A DNA stretch of 64,000 nucleotides, from positions 510,275 to 574,274 of the forward strand of contig NZ_FNBD01000002.1 of assembly GCF_900102165.1 (NCBI RefSeq), in the 5' to 3' direction. Under the pieces are notes generated by a model. It had not been told where the DNA came from. It was given only the letters and a program-made list of their open reading frames with translations, and made no database searches. The translations under genes and the position numbers were made by a program. Origin of the DNA: Cellulophaga baltica. Its GTDB lineage: Bacteria; Bacteroidota; Bacteroidia; Flavobacteriales; Flavobacteriaceae. Below are positions 6,249-13,976 of this stretch, piece after piece (positions within the stretch are counted from its first letter, which is position 1; every line of letters begins with the position of its first letter).

Positions 6249-9098
6249 ATGAAGACAGACGTGTTTGCATCGCGCCATATTGGCATCAGAGAAGAAGACC
6301 TCCAGCACATGTTTAAAACGGTTGGTGTTGAAAACCTAGAACAATTAATTTACGAAACCATTCCGAATGATATTCGTTTAAAAACGCCACTTGCGCTTGA
6401 TGCGCCTATGAGTGAGCATAAGTTTTTAGAACACATTCAGAATCTTTCTGAAAAAAACAAAGTATTTACCACGTATATCGGTTTAGGATATCATGAGAGT
6501 TTAACGCCTTCTGTAATTAAAAGAAATATTCTTGAGAATCCAGGATGGTATACCGCATACACGCCGTACCAAGCCGAAATCGCTCAAGGTAGATTGGAAG
6601 CGTTACTTAACTTCCAAACCATGATCTGTGATTTAACAGGAATGGAGTTGGCAAATGCATCACTCTTAGATGAGAGCACCGCTGCGGCAGAGGCAATGAC
6701 CATGTTGTATGAAGTAAGAAGTAGAGACCAAAAGAAAAACAATGTGGTTAAGTTTTTTGTCTCCGAAGAAATCTTACCTCAAACACTTTCGCTGCTAAAA
6801 ACAAGAGCTATTCCTTTAGACATAGAATTAGTAATTGGCAACCATGAAACTTTTGAATTTGGCACGGACTTTTACGGTGCTATTTTACAATACCCTGGTA
6901 AGCATGGACAAGTAAATGATTATTCTAGTTTTGTAGCCCAAGCAAAAGAACAAGATATTAAAGTTGCAGTTGCTGCAGATATTTTAAGTTTGGCATTGTT
7001 AACACCTCCAGGAGAATTTGGTGCCGATGTGGTGGTAGGTACCACACAGCGTTTTGGAATTCCTTTAGGATATGGTGGGCCACATGCTGCCTTTTTTGCG
7101 ACAAAAGAAGTTTATAAAAGAAGCATTCCTGGACGTATTATAGGCGTTACTAAAGATACCGATGGCAATCCTGCATTACGTATGGCATTGCAAACTAGAG
7201 AGCAACATATTAAACGCGATAAAGCGACGTCTAATATCTGTACGGCTCAAGTTTTACTAGCAGTTATGGCAGGGATGTATGCGGTATACCACGGCCCAAA
7301 AGGGATCAAGTATATTGCTACACAAGTGCATACCTCGGCAGCGACACTAGCCGATGCGCTAGAGCAATTAGGCGTATACCAAATAAATACTTCTTATTTT
7401 GATACCATTACCGTTAAAGCAGATGCGACTTTAGTGAAGCCTGTTGCGGAGAAAAATGAAGTCAACTTTTTATATAGTGATGATCAAACCATTTCTATTG
7501 CTATAAACGAAGCTACCTCTCTAGAAGACCTTCAAAAAGTTGTTGAAATATTTGCCGAAGCTTTAGGCAAAGATGTTATTGCTATTAACGCTTTAAAAGA
7601 GGTTTCTGCCATAGCAAATGCTTCTCAAAGAACATCTCCTTACCTAGAAAATGCAGTGTTTAATTCGTACCATTCAGAAACTGAAATGATGCGATACATT
7701 AAAAAATTGGAGCGTAAAGATTTAGCTTTAAATCATTCGATGATTTCTTTAGGATCTTGCACCATGAAATTAAATGCTGCTTCAGAAATGCTACCTTTAA
7801 GTTCAGCGCAGTGGGGCAACATTCACCCATTTGTTCCAGTAGATCAAGCGGAAGGCTACCAAACCATGTTAAAAGCATTGGAAGCCGACTTAAATGTGAT
7901 TACTGGTTTTGCAGGTACCTCTTTACAGCCAAATTCTGGTGCACAAGGAGAATATGCCGGATTAATGGTAATCCGTGCGTACCATGAATCGCGTAATGAG
8001 ACCCACAGAAACATTTGTTTAATTCCTGCTTCTGCACACGGTACAAATCCTGCTTCTGCGGTCATGGCCGGTATGAAAGTCGTGGTTACCAAAACCGATG
8101 AAAAAGGAAATATTGATGTTGCAGATCTAGAAGAAAAAGTAGCGAAACATGCTGATAATCTTGCAGCCTTAATGGTTACATACCCTTCTACGCATGGTGT
8201 TTTTGAATCTTCTATAAAACATATTACAAAACTTATTCACGATAACGGCGGACAAGTATATATGGATGGTGCCAACATGAATGCACAAGTAGGATTAACA
8301 AATCCTGCTACGATTGGTGCCGACGTTTGCCACTTAAATTTACACAAAACCTTTGCTATACCTCATGGTGGTGGCGGACCAGGAGTTGGGCCTATCTGCG
8401 TTGCAGAACAATTAGTACCCTTTTTACCAGGCAACCCTGTCATTAAAACAGGAGGCGAAAAAGCCATTAGTGCTATTTCTGCTGCTCCTTGGGGTAGCTC
8501 TTTGGTATGCTTAATTTCTTACGGCTATATAAAAATGCTTGGAGAACAAGGCTTAAGACATTCTACAGAAATTGCCATTCTAAACGCTAACTATATCAAA
8601 CATCGTTTAAGTGGTAATTACGAAGTTTTATATACTGGTGAAAAAGGTAGAGCAGCACATGAAATGATATTAGACTGCAGACCATTTAAACAAAATGGAA
8701 TTGAAGTTACGGATATTGCTAAACGTCTAATGGATTATGGTTTTCATGCACCTACTGTATCTTTTCCTGTAGCAGGAACAGTTATGATAGAGCCTACTGA
8801 AAGCGAAGGTTTAGCAGAATTAGATCGTTTTTGTAATGCGATGATTTCTATTCGAAAAGAAATTAATGAAGCTTCTGGTGATGATGCAGATAACGTACTT
8901 AAAAATGCTCCACATACTTTAAAAATGGTTACCGCAGATGCATGGAAATTTCCATACAGCAGAGAGAAAGCTGCGTTCCCATTAGAGTTTGTCTCTGATA
9001 ATAAGTTCTGGCCATCGGTTAGACGTGTTGACGATGCATATGGAGATCGTAATTTAATTTGTACTTGCGCTCCTATTGAAGCCTATATGGAAGCGTAA
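6249..9098 (+). CDS. gcvP: Glycine dehydrogenase (decarboxylating), P protein
   Basis: A 949-residue PLP enzyme, the usual length for the single-chain P protein of the glycine cleavage system. It decarboxylates glycine and passes the aminomethyl group to the lipoyl arm of the H protein. The N-terminus MKTDVFASRHIGIREED is typical. The N-terminal half contains GLGYHESLTPSVIKRNI and the C-terminal half carries the PLP-binding Lys700 in HLNLHKTFAIPHGGGGPG. GSCTMKLNAASEM lies near 500. No other gcv gene is nearby, so it is a monocistronic unit with its own promoter and a strong terminator. Confidence 0.98.
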   Translation: MKTDVFASRHIGIREEDLQHMFKTVGVENLEQLIYETIPNDIRLKTPLALDAPMSEHKFLEHIQNLSEKNKVFTTYIGLGYHESLTPSVIKRNILENPGWYTAYTPYQAEIAQGRLEALLNFQTMICDLTGMELANASLLDESTAAAEAMTMLYEVRSRDQKKNNVVKFFVSEEILPQTLSLLKTRAIPLDIELVIGNHETFEFGTDFYGAILQYPGKHGQVNDYSSFVAQAKEQDIKVAVAADILSLALLTPPGEFGADVVVGTTQRFGIPLGYGGPHAAFFATKEVYKRSIPGRIIGVTKDTDGNPALRMALQTREQHIKRDKATSNICTAQVLLAVMAGMYAVYHGPKGIKYIATQVHTSAATLADALEQLGVYQINTSYFDTITVKADATLVKPVAEKNEVNFLYSDDQTISIAINEATSLEDLQKVVEIFAEALGKDVIAINALKEVSAIANASQRTSPYLENAVFNSYHSETEMMRYIKKLERKDLALNHSMISLGSCTMKLNAASEMLPLSSAQWGNIHPFVPVDQAEGYQTMLKALEADLNVITGFAGTSLQPNSGAQGEYAGLMVIRAYHESRNETHRNICLIPASAHGTNPASAVMAGMKVVVTKTDEKGNIDVADLEEKVAKHADNLAALMVTYPSTHGVFESSIKHITKLIHDNGGQVYMDGANMNAQVGLTNPATIGADVCHLNLHKTFAIPHGGGGPGVGPICVAEQLVPFLPGNPVIKTGGEKAISAISAAPWGSSLVCLISYGYIKMLGEQGLRHSTEIAILNANYIKHRLSGNYEVLYTGEKGRAAHEMILDCRPFKQNGIEVTDIAKRLMDYGFHAPTVSFPVAGTVMIEPTESEGLAELDRFCNAMISIRKEINEASGDDADNVLKNAPHTLKMVTADAWKFPYSREKAAFPLEFVSDNKFWPSVRRVDDAYGDRNLICTCAPIEAYMEA

Positions 9099-9122
9099 AA
9101 ACACCAATAAAATCAATACTTA

Positions 9123-9156
9123 AAGCCTCTTCAACATCATGAAGAGGCTTTTTTTC
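9123..9156 (+). terminator. Rho-independent terminator of gcvP
   Basis: An 11-bp perfect stem, AAGCCTCTTCA (9123-9133) with TGAAGAGGCTT (9140-9150), a 6-nt loop and a run of T directly after. It begins 24 nt after the gcvP stop. Confidence 0.9.
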
Positions 9157-9202
9157 TGTACTCAATGTATGCAAACATTACTGTTGAACATCATTATTTT
9201 TA

Positions 9203-9216
9203 CTATGCATGCATAG
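9203..9216. promoter_or_regulatory. 14-bp perfect palindrome upstream of the KAS III-like gene
   Basis: CTATGCATGCATAG is fully self-complementary without a spacer and lies 37 bp before the ATG at 9254. A dimeric regulator site is possible. No regulator gene is adjacent, and chance occurrence in AT-rich DNA cannot be excluded. Confidence 0.35.
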
Positions 9217-9253
9217 CAACTAATCGAAATTTTAGTAACTTGGTGCAGATTAA

Positions 9254-10327
9254 ATGAATACCAAAAAAATGAAAATCGGAATTACAGGAACAGGATCATA
9301 TATACCACCTGTTTTAACAGCAAATAGTAGCTTTAACAACCACAATTTTTTAAATACGGACGGAACCGCTTTTGGACATTCCAATGAAGTAATCATTGAA
9401 AAATTCAAAGCAATAACAGGTATTGAAGAGAGGCGCTATGTTACCGAAGATTTAAATACTTCTGACATTGCCTTTTTTGCTGCTGAAAAAGCAATTGCTG
9501 ATGCAGGAATAGATAAAGAAACTTTAGATTACATCATCTTCGCTCATAATTTTGGCGATGTAAAACACGGTACATCTCAAGGGGATACCTTGCCTAGTTT
9601 GGCAACCCGTGTAAAGCATCATTTAAAAATAAAGAATCCAAAATGTGTTGCCTATGATCTTCTTTTTGGTTGTCCAGGATGGATAGAGGGTGTAATACAA
9701 GCTAACGCATTTATCAAAAGTGGTATTGCCAAAAAATGTTTGGTAATTGGCGCTGAAACCCTTTCACGTATTGTAGATGATTATGATCGTGATTCTATGA
9801 TTTATGCCGATGGTGCAGGAGCTACAATTATTGAAGCCTCTGATAAGAATGGCGAAATATTAGCACATGCTTCTGCCACTTACGCTTATGAGGAAGCAAA
9901 CTACTTATTTTTTGGCCCTTCTTATTCCAAAGAAAATACGACAGGTACCAACTACATTAAAATGCATGGTCGTAAGATTTATGAATTTGCTGTAACTAAT
10001 GTACCGCAAGCTATGAGAGATTGTTTGGATAGTAGCGGACTAGAGATTACCGATGTTAAAAAAATATTCATACACCAAGCGAATGAAAAAATGGATGAAG
10101 CCATTGTAAAACGCTTTTATAAATCTTATGGGATGCAAATGCCAGAAGGAATTATGCCTATGAATATTAGGGAAAACGGAAACAGCTCTGTAGCTACCAT
10201 CCCTACTTTATTTGACATGGTAAGACACGGAAAAATAGAAAATCAGTCGATTGAAAAAGGAGATGTTGTTATATTTGCAAGCGTTGGCGCAGGAATGAAT
10301 ATAAACGCCATTGTTTACAGACACTAA
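9254..10327 (+). CDS. 3-oxoacyl-ACP synthase III family protein (FabH-like)
   Basis: A 357-residue thiolase-fold condensing enzyme. The catalytic triad of KAS III can be read: Cys140 in LLFGCPGW, His274 in IHQANEKM and Asn310 in GNSSVATIP. It is somewhat longer than housekeeping FabH and lacks the usual N-terminal wording, so it probably belongs to the secondary group acting on specialised acyl chains. An in-frame ATG five codons later (9269, MKIGITGTG) is an equally good start. A small methyltransferase follows after 14 bp, and the pair looks like a two-gene unit. Which acyl chain it extends is not readable. Confidence 0.88.
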   Translation: MNTKKMKIGITGTGSYIPPVLTANSSFNNHNFLNTDGTAFGHSNEVIIEKFKAITGIEERRYVTEDLNTSDIAFFAAEKAIADAGIDKETLDYIIFAHNFGDVKHGTSQGDTLPSLATRVKHHLKIKNPKCVAYDLLFGCPGWIEGVIQANAFIKSGIAKKCLVIGAETLSRIVDDYDRDSMIYADGAGATIIEASDKNGEILAHASATYAYEEANYLFFGPSYSKENTTGTNYIKMHGRKIYEFAVTNVPQAMRDCLDSSGLEITDVKKIFIHQANEKMDEAIVKRFYKSYGMQMPEGIMPMNIRENGNSSVATIPTLFDMVRHGKIENQSIEKGDVVIFASVGAGMNINAIVYRH

Positions 10328-10341
10328 CAGCCTTTTTTTAC

Positions 10342-10863
10342 ATGTACGAAAACACCTTTCCGAACAAGCGATTTGAACATACTTTAAACTTTTTAAAAAA
10401 GCATGTTTCCACATCGCAGCCTATTCTTGATCTAGGTGTAGCGAATCCGTTTTCGAAAATCATGGTAGAACATGGCTATAAAATTGCCAATACAAAAGGA
10501 GAAGATTTAGATCTAGACTTCTCCTCTGTAACTGCCTCTGATGCTGAAGTAGTAACTGCTTTCGAGATTTTTGAACACTTAATAGCTCCTTTCAATGTAT
10601 TACGAGAGATAAAAGCCGATAAATTAGTGGCTAGTATTCCTATGCGTTTATGGTTTTCACCGGCCTACCAAAGTAAGACAGATACATGGGACCGTCATTA
10701 TCATGAATTTGAAGATTGGCAGTTTGATTGGCTTTTGGAAAAAGCAGGTTGGAAAATTGTAGACCGTATTAAATTTACGAATCCTGTAAATAAAATAGGC
10801 TTTAGGCCTTTACTTAGAAAATTTACCCCTAGGTATTATATGGTATACGCAGAACGTATATAA
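10342..10863 (+). CDS. Class I SAM methyltransferase-like protein
   Basis: A 173-residue protein of the methyltransferase fold. Motif I is weak: ILDLGVANPFSK (residues 29-40) has LDLG but not GxG. The next acidic motif is GEDLDLDF, and FEIFEHLIAPFNVLREI corresponds to the motif seen in UbiE/UbiG-like enzymes just before the strand KLVASIPM. An HYHEFEDWQFDWLLEKAGW segment resembles the region where related proteins position a substrate. It follows the KAS III-like gene by 14 bp, so it may methylate that enzyme's product. The substrate is unknown. Confidence 0.75.
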   Translation: MYENTFPNKRFEHTLNFLKKHVSTSQPILDLGVANPFSKIMVEHGYKIANTKGEDLDLDFSSVTASDAEVVTAFEIFEHLIAPFNVLREIKADKLVASIPMRLWFSPAYQSKTDTWDRHYHEFEDWQFDWLLEKAGWKIVDRIKFTNPVNKIGFRPLLRKFTPRYYMVYAERI

Positions 10864-10938
10864 TTTTTTTTTAGTCGCCTTTCCTTTCTTCATTTTTCTA
10901 GTATCTTCGGAGAAGGTATTTCTCATTTTACAAAAGAT

Positions 10939-11373
10939 ATGGCAAAGTTACACGTACAACGTATTTCTGAATGGAACAATAAAGCAAGACTCATAGAACT
11001 CTATATTGATGGCACAAAGCAAGGGGAAATAGCAAATGGTAAAACCTTAGATCTAGAACTTACTCCAGGTAGCTATGATGTTATTGCTAAAATAAATACG
11101 CGTACCAGTCAAAAATTAACGGTTACCATAAAAGCGAATGAAACCAAAACACTTCGGTTATCAGGTTTTAAATATGGTAGTTTCATAATGCCACTAATTA
11201 TAGGATCTGTATTAATTTTCTTAGCCACCAAAGCCTTCTTGCATATCGAATTGAAATTTTTACTGGCACTTTCGATTATGGCTTTTCTATATCCTGTATA
11301 TTATATGACTTTAGGGAAGAACAATTACTTATCTTTAACTGAAGTAAACAGAACTTCTCAGGTTAAAAACTAA
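10939..11373 (+). CDS. PEGA-like domain membrane protein
   Basis: A 144-residue protein in two parts. Residues 1-78 look like a small beta sandwich: IELYIDGTKQGEIANGKT followed by LELTPGSYDVIAKI resembles PEGA-type repeats, and KANETKTLRLSGF ends it. Residues 82-125 contain two hydrophobic helices (about 82-98 and 105-123), so the domain is membrane-anchored at its C-terminal side. There is no signal peptide. The next gene is a SigZ-type sigma factor 15 bp downstream, so the two may be co-expressed. No function is assigned. Confidence 0.65.
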   Translation: MAKLHVQRISEWNNKARLIELYIDGTKQGEIANGKTLDLELTPGSYDVIAKINTRTSQKLTVTIKANETKTLRLSGFKYGSFIMPLIIGSVLIFLATKAFLHIELKFLLALSIMAFLYPVYYMTLGKNNYLSLTEVNRTSQVKN

Positions 11374-11388
11374 GCTAAATAAGCCACC

Positions 11389-11925
11389 GTGAAAGACGAC
11401 ATAAGTATAATTTGGGATGATCTTAACGAGGAATTATTTGCTTTTATGTTTTCTCAATTAAAAGACGAGGATCTTACCAAAGACCTGCATCAAGAGGTGT
11501 TTTTAAAAGTGCAAATAAAAATTCACCAACTAAAGCATACGTCTAAACTGACAAGTTGGGTATATCAAATTGCTAGAAATATCCTCATCGATCATTTTAG
11601 AAAATCAAAAAAATCACACCTGAGCCTAACAAATTTAGAGCTTCCGGAAAACGATGTCGATAGTTTTGGGTATTCCAGTTTAAGCAATTGTATCAATCAG
11701 AAAATAGCATCACTTTCAAAAGTACACCAAGAAGTAATCCTCTTAACTGCTTTTCAAGATTACTCTCAAAAAGAAGTCGCAGAACAGTTAAATATTTCCT
11801 ATTCTGGCACAAAGTCTCGAGTACAGAAAGCGAAACAAATCCTAAAGAAAGAATTATTGGATTGCCCCAATCTTGAAACGGATCCTAAGGGGACTTTGTT
11901 AAATTTTGAAAAAAAGACTGAGTAA
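11389..11925 (+). CDS. SigZ-like ECF sigma factor
   Basis: A 178-residue sigma-70 protein starting with GTG at 11389. The next ATG is inside region 2, so the GTG start is needed for a complete domain. Region 2 covers about 8-70 with LTKDLHQEVFLKV and TSWVYQIARNILIDHFRK. Region 4 covers 100-160 with LSKVHQEVILLTAFQDYSQKE and the helix SGTKSRVQKAKQIL. The tail DCPNLETDPKGTLLNFE resembles the short C-terminal extension of the SigZ group, in which a Cys and a DxxG turn are common. No anti-sigma gene follows. It may be tied to the membrane protein 15 bp upstream. Confidence 0.85.
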   Translation: MKDDISIIWDDLNEELFAFMFSQLKDEDLTKDLHQEVFLKVQIKIHQLKHTSKLTSWVYQIARNILIDHFRKSKKSHLSLTNLELPENDVDSFGYSSLSNCINQKIASLSKVHQEVILLTAFQDYSQKEVAEQLNISYSGTKSRVQKAKQILKKELLDCPNLETDPKGTLLNFEKKTE

Positions 11926-11981
11926 CTACGTCTTTTTAAGAAAGCCTACGTCTCTTAGCTATATCCTTAAAATATACCTAT

Positions 11982-12869
11982 ATGGACACTTCAAAAACGA
12001 TCACCGTACAAATCATTAATGCTTTTACAGCCAATAACGAAGGAGGCAACCCTGCGGGCGTTGTACTTCATGCGGACCACCTCAACCCTGAAAACAAATT
12101 AGAAATAGCTAAGAAAGTAGGATTATCTGAAACAGCATTTGTATCCAAATCTGCCTCAGAGGCCTTTAAATTAGATTTCTATACACCCACCAAACAGATT
12201 GCGCATTGCGGACATGCAACGGTTGCTGCGTTTTCATATTTGAAGCAAAAAGGATTATTACAAGACGCAAATTCCTCAAAAGAGACTATAGACGGACCTC
12301 GAAAAATAAAAATTATAGGAGAAGATGCCTTCATGGAACAATTAGCACCAAAATATACCTCCTTAGAAACCTACGAAGCACGCATCCTAAATTCTTTAAA
12401 GCTCAAAAAATCAGAGTTACTACCCAATACCTCCATACAACTGGTACATACTGGAAATTCTTTTGTTATTATCCCCATCAAAAACCCGGAACTTCTTAAA
12501 AATTTACAACCAGATTTTGAGCTCATCAAAGGGTTGAGTGAAGAACTAGAGGCGATAGGGTATTACGCCTTTACAGTAGACACCTCTGATCGTAATAGTC
12601 ACGCCACCACCAGAATGTTTGCGCCTAGTTATGGCATCCCTGAAGAAGCGGCTACGGGGATGGCTGCAGGGCCTTTGGCTTGTTATCTGCATGATGTCAT
12701 GCAACTACCCCAAGAACGCTACAATATTCTACAAGGCCATTTTATGAAACACCCATCCCCTAGTTTAATTAAGGTAAACCTAACTATTGAAAAAGGTAAA
12801 ATTACCCAACTAATGGCTGGCGGAAAAGGAGTTGTTAAAGAGGAACTTACAATTACCTTAGACCATTAA
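11982..12869 (+). CDS. PhzF family isomerase/epimerase-like protein
   Basis: A 295-residue protein of the diaminopimelate-epimerase fold. IINAFTANNEGGNPAGVV is the typical PhzF N-terminal motif. The catalytic-type Glu50 is in GLSETAFV and GHAT at 77-80 closes the first half-site. EEAATGMAAGPLACYL is the characteristic C-terminal motif. In phenazine producers PhzF isomerises a dihydro-hydroxyanthranilate, but no phenazine genes are here, so the substrate is unknown and the name describes only the family. It is a single gene, convergent with an HxlR regulator. Confidence 0.9.
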   Translation: MDTSKTITVQIINAFTANNEGGNPAGVVLHADHLNPENKLEIAKKVGLSETAFVSKSASEAFKLDFYTPTKQIAHCGHATVAAFSYLKQKGLLQDANSSKETIDGPRKIKIIGEDAFMEQLAPKYTSLETYEARILNSLKLKKSELLPNTSIQLVHTGNSFVIIPIKNPELLKNLQPDFELIKGLSEELEAIGYYAFTVDTSDRNSHATTRMFAPSYGIPEEAATGMAAGPLACYLHDVMQLPQERYNILQGHFMKHPSPSLIKVNLTIEKGKITQLMAGGKGVVKEELTITLDH

Positions 12870-12881
12870 ATTTTAGACGAT

Positions 12882-12916
12882 CTATAATGGTTTAATAACG
12901 GGTTGAACCATTATAG
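12882..12916. terminator. Hairpin between convergent phzF-like and HxlR genes
   Basis: An 11-bp perfect stem, CTATAATGGTT (12882-12892) with AACCATTATAG (12906-12916), and a 13-nt loop. It lies exactly between two convergent stops. Neither side has a clear T run, so a bidirectional terminator is inferred from position. Confidence 0.45.
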
Positions 12917-12923
12917 GTACGTA

Positions 12924-13235
12924 TTAGATACCCTTCTTATCTTCTAAGCCCCATTGATCTAAGCTTTTTAAAATAGCTTCTAGTGATTTTCCCCTTGCAG
13001 TTAAAGCATATTCTACCTTAGGGGGCACAACTGGATATATTTCTCTAGAAATTAACCCATCTCTTTCCAATTCTCTAACCGTTTGCGTAAACATTTTATT
13101 AGAAATTCCAGGAACTTTCTTCTGTAAAACTCCAGACCGCTCTGCTCCTTCTAACAAATGGAACAACACAATTGGCTTCCATTTGGTACCAATTAAATTC
13201 ATGGTATAATCTAGCGGACAATAATTAGCATTCAT
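12924..13235 (-). CDS. HxlR family transcriptional regulator
   Basis: A 103-residue winged-helix regulator. It begins MNANYCPLDYTMNLIGTKWK: Cys6 sits where redox-sensing HxlR proteins such as YodB and HypR carry their single reactive Cys, and IGTKWKPIVLFHL is the family hallmark. The recognition helix is within GISNKMFTQTVRELE, and the wing includes YPVVPPKVEY. It is divergently transcribed from a VOC-family gene 120 bp away, the usual arrangement in which HxlR controls the neighbour and itself. Redox or electrophile sensing through Cys6 is inference. Confidence 0.92.
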   Translation of the reverse strand: MNANYCPLDYTMNLIGTKWKPIVLFHLLEGAERSGVLQKKVPGISNKMFTQTVRELERDGLISREIYPVVPPKVEYALTARGKSLEAILKSLDQWGLEDKKGI

Positions 13236-13268
13236 TTAACATAGATTAAATAACTATAAATCAGCAAT

Positions 13269-13306
13269 TTACTCGTTTGGGTAACTAAGCAACTTTTAGG
13301 TAAGTT
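13269..13306. promoter_or_regulatory. Candidate HxlR operators in the divergent spacer
   Basis: TTAC (13269-13272) and GTAA (13281-13284) flank 8 nt, similar to the TAC-N-GTA half sites known for YodB-type HxlR proteins. A second inverted repeat, AACTT (13291-13295) with AAGTT (13302-13306), follows. Both lie between the divergent starts at 13235 and 13355. The arms are short, so this is tentative. Confidence 0.3.
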
Positions 13307-13354
13307 ATTGTATTTAAGGCAAATATAGATTTATTTTGCATTAAAATTAATCTT

Positions 13355-13867
13355 ATGACAACTAAAAAAGAATATCCAAAATCGTTTTCACATATAGGCA
13401 TTACCGTTCCTGATATTAAAAAAGCCGTTAGCTTTTATACGGAAGTCATGGGCTGGTATGTAATTATGGAACCCTCTACCGTTGATAAAGAAACAGATAC
13501 GGCCATTGGACAAATGTGTATTGATGTATTTGGTGATAATTGGGAAACTTTTGAGATTGCCCATTTAGCTACATCTGATGGTATCGGGGTGGAATTATTT
13601 TCATTTCTACAAGGCATTAAAGAAGCGCCAGAATTTAGTCCGTTTAATACAGGCCTTTTTCATTTTTGCATACAAGACCCTGACATAGAAGGTTTAGTAG
13701 AAAAAGTAAAAGCGCATGGTGGAAAACAAAGAATGCCTATTCGTGAATATTACCCTAAAGACAAACCTTTTAAAATGTGTTATGTAGAAGATCCATTTGG
13801 TATTGTATTTGAGATTTACACTCACAGCTATGAACTAACCTATTCATCTGGTGCGTATGCTAAATAA
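13355..13867 (+). CDS. VOC family (glyoxalase-like) protein
   Basis: A 170-residue vicinal-oxygen-chelate protein made of two beta-alpha-beta-beta-beta modules. All four expected metal ligands can be placed: His13 (FSHIGITV), Glu80 (GVELFSF), His103 (LFHFCI) and Glu153 (GIVFEIY). The ligand set His-Glu-His-Glu is that of glyoxalase I-like enzymes, though dioxygenases and resistance proteins share the fold. YVEDPFGIVFEIY is the family C-terminal motif. Divergence from an HxlR regulator suggests induction by a reactive small molecule such as an aldehyde or quinone. The substrate is not determined. Confidence 0.9.
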   Translation: MTTKKEYPKSFSHIGITVPDIKKAVSFYTEVMGWYVIMEPSTVDKETDTAIGQMCIDVFGDNWETFEIAHLATSDGIGVELFSFLQGIKEAPEFSPFNTGLFHFCIQDPDIEGLVEKVKAHGGKQRMPIREYYPKDKPFKMCYVEDPFGIVFEIYTHSYELTYSSGAYAK

Positions 13868-13976
13868 TTCTACGGAAGCTTAAAAACCTTTATGTTGTAA
13901 TTATAATATAGACTACCTGTAGTTCATATCACATGCCTATATTTATTGTAGATTTTTAAACTGCAACTTTATACAC

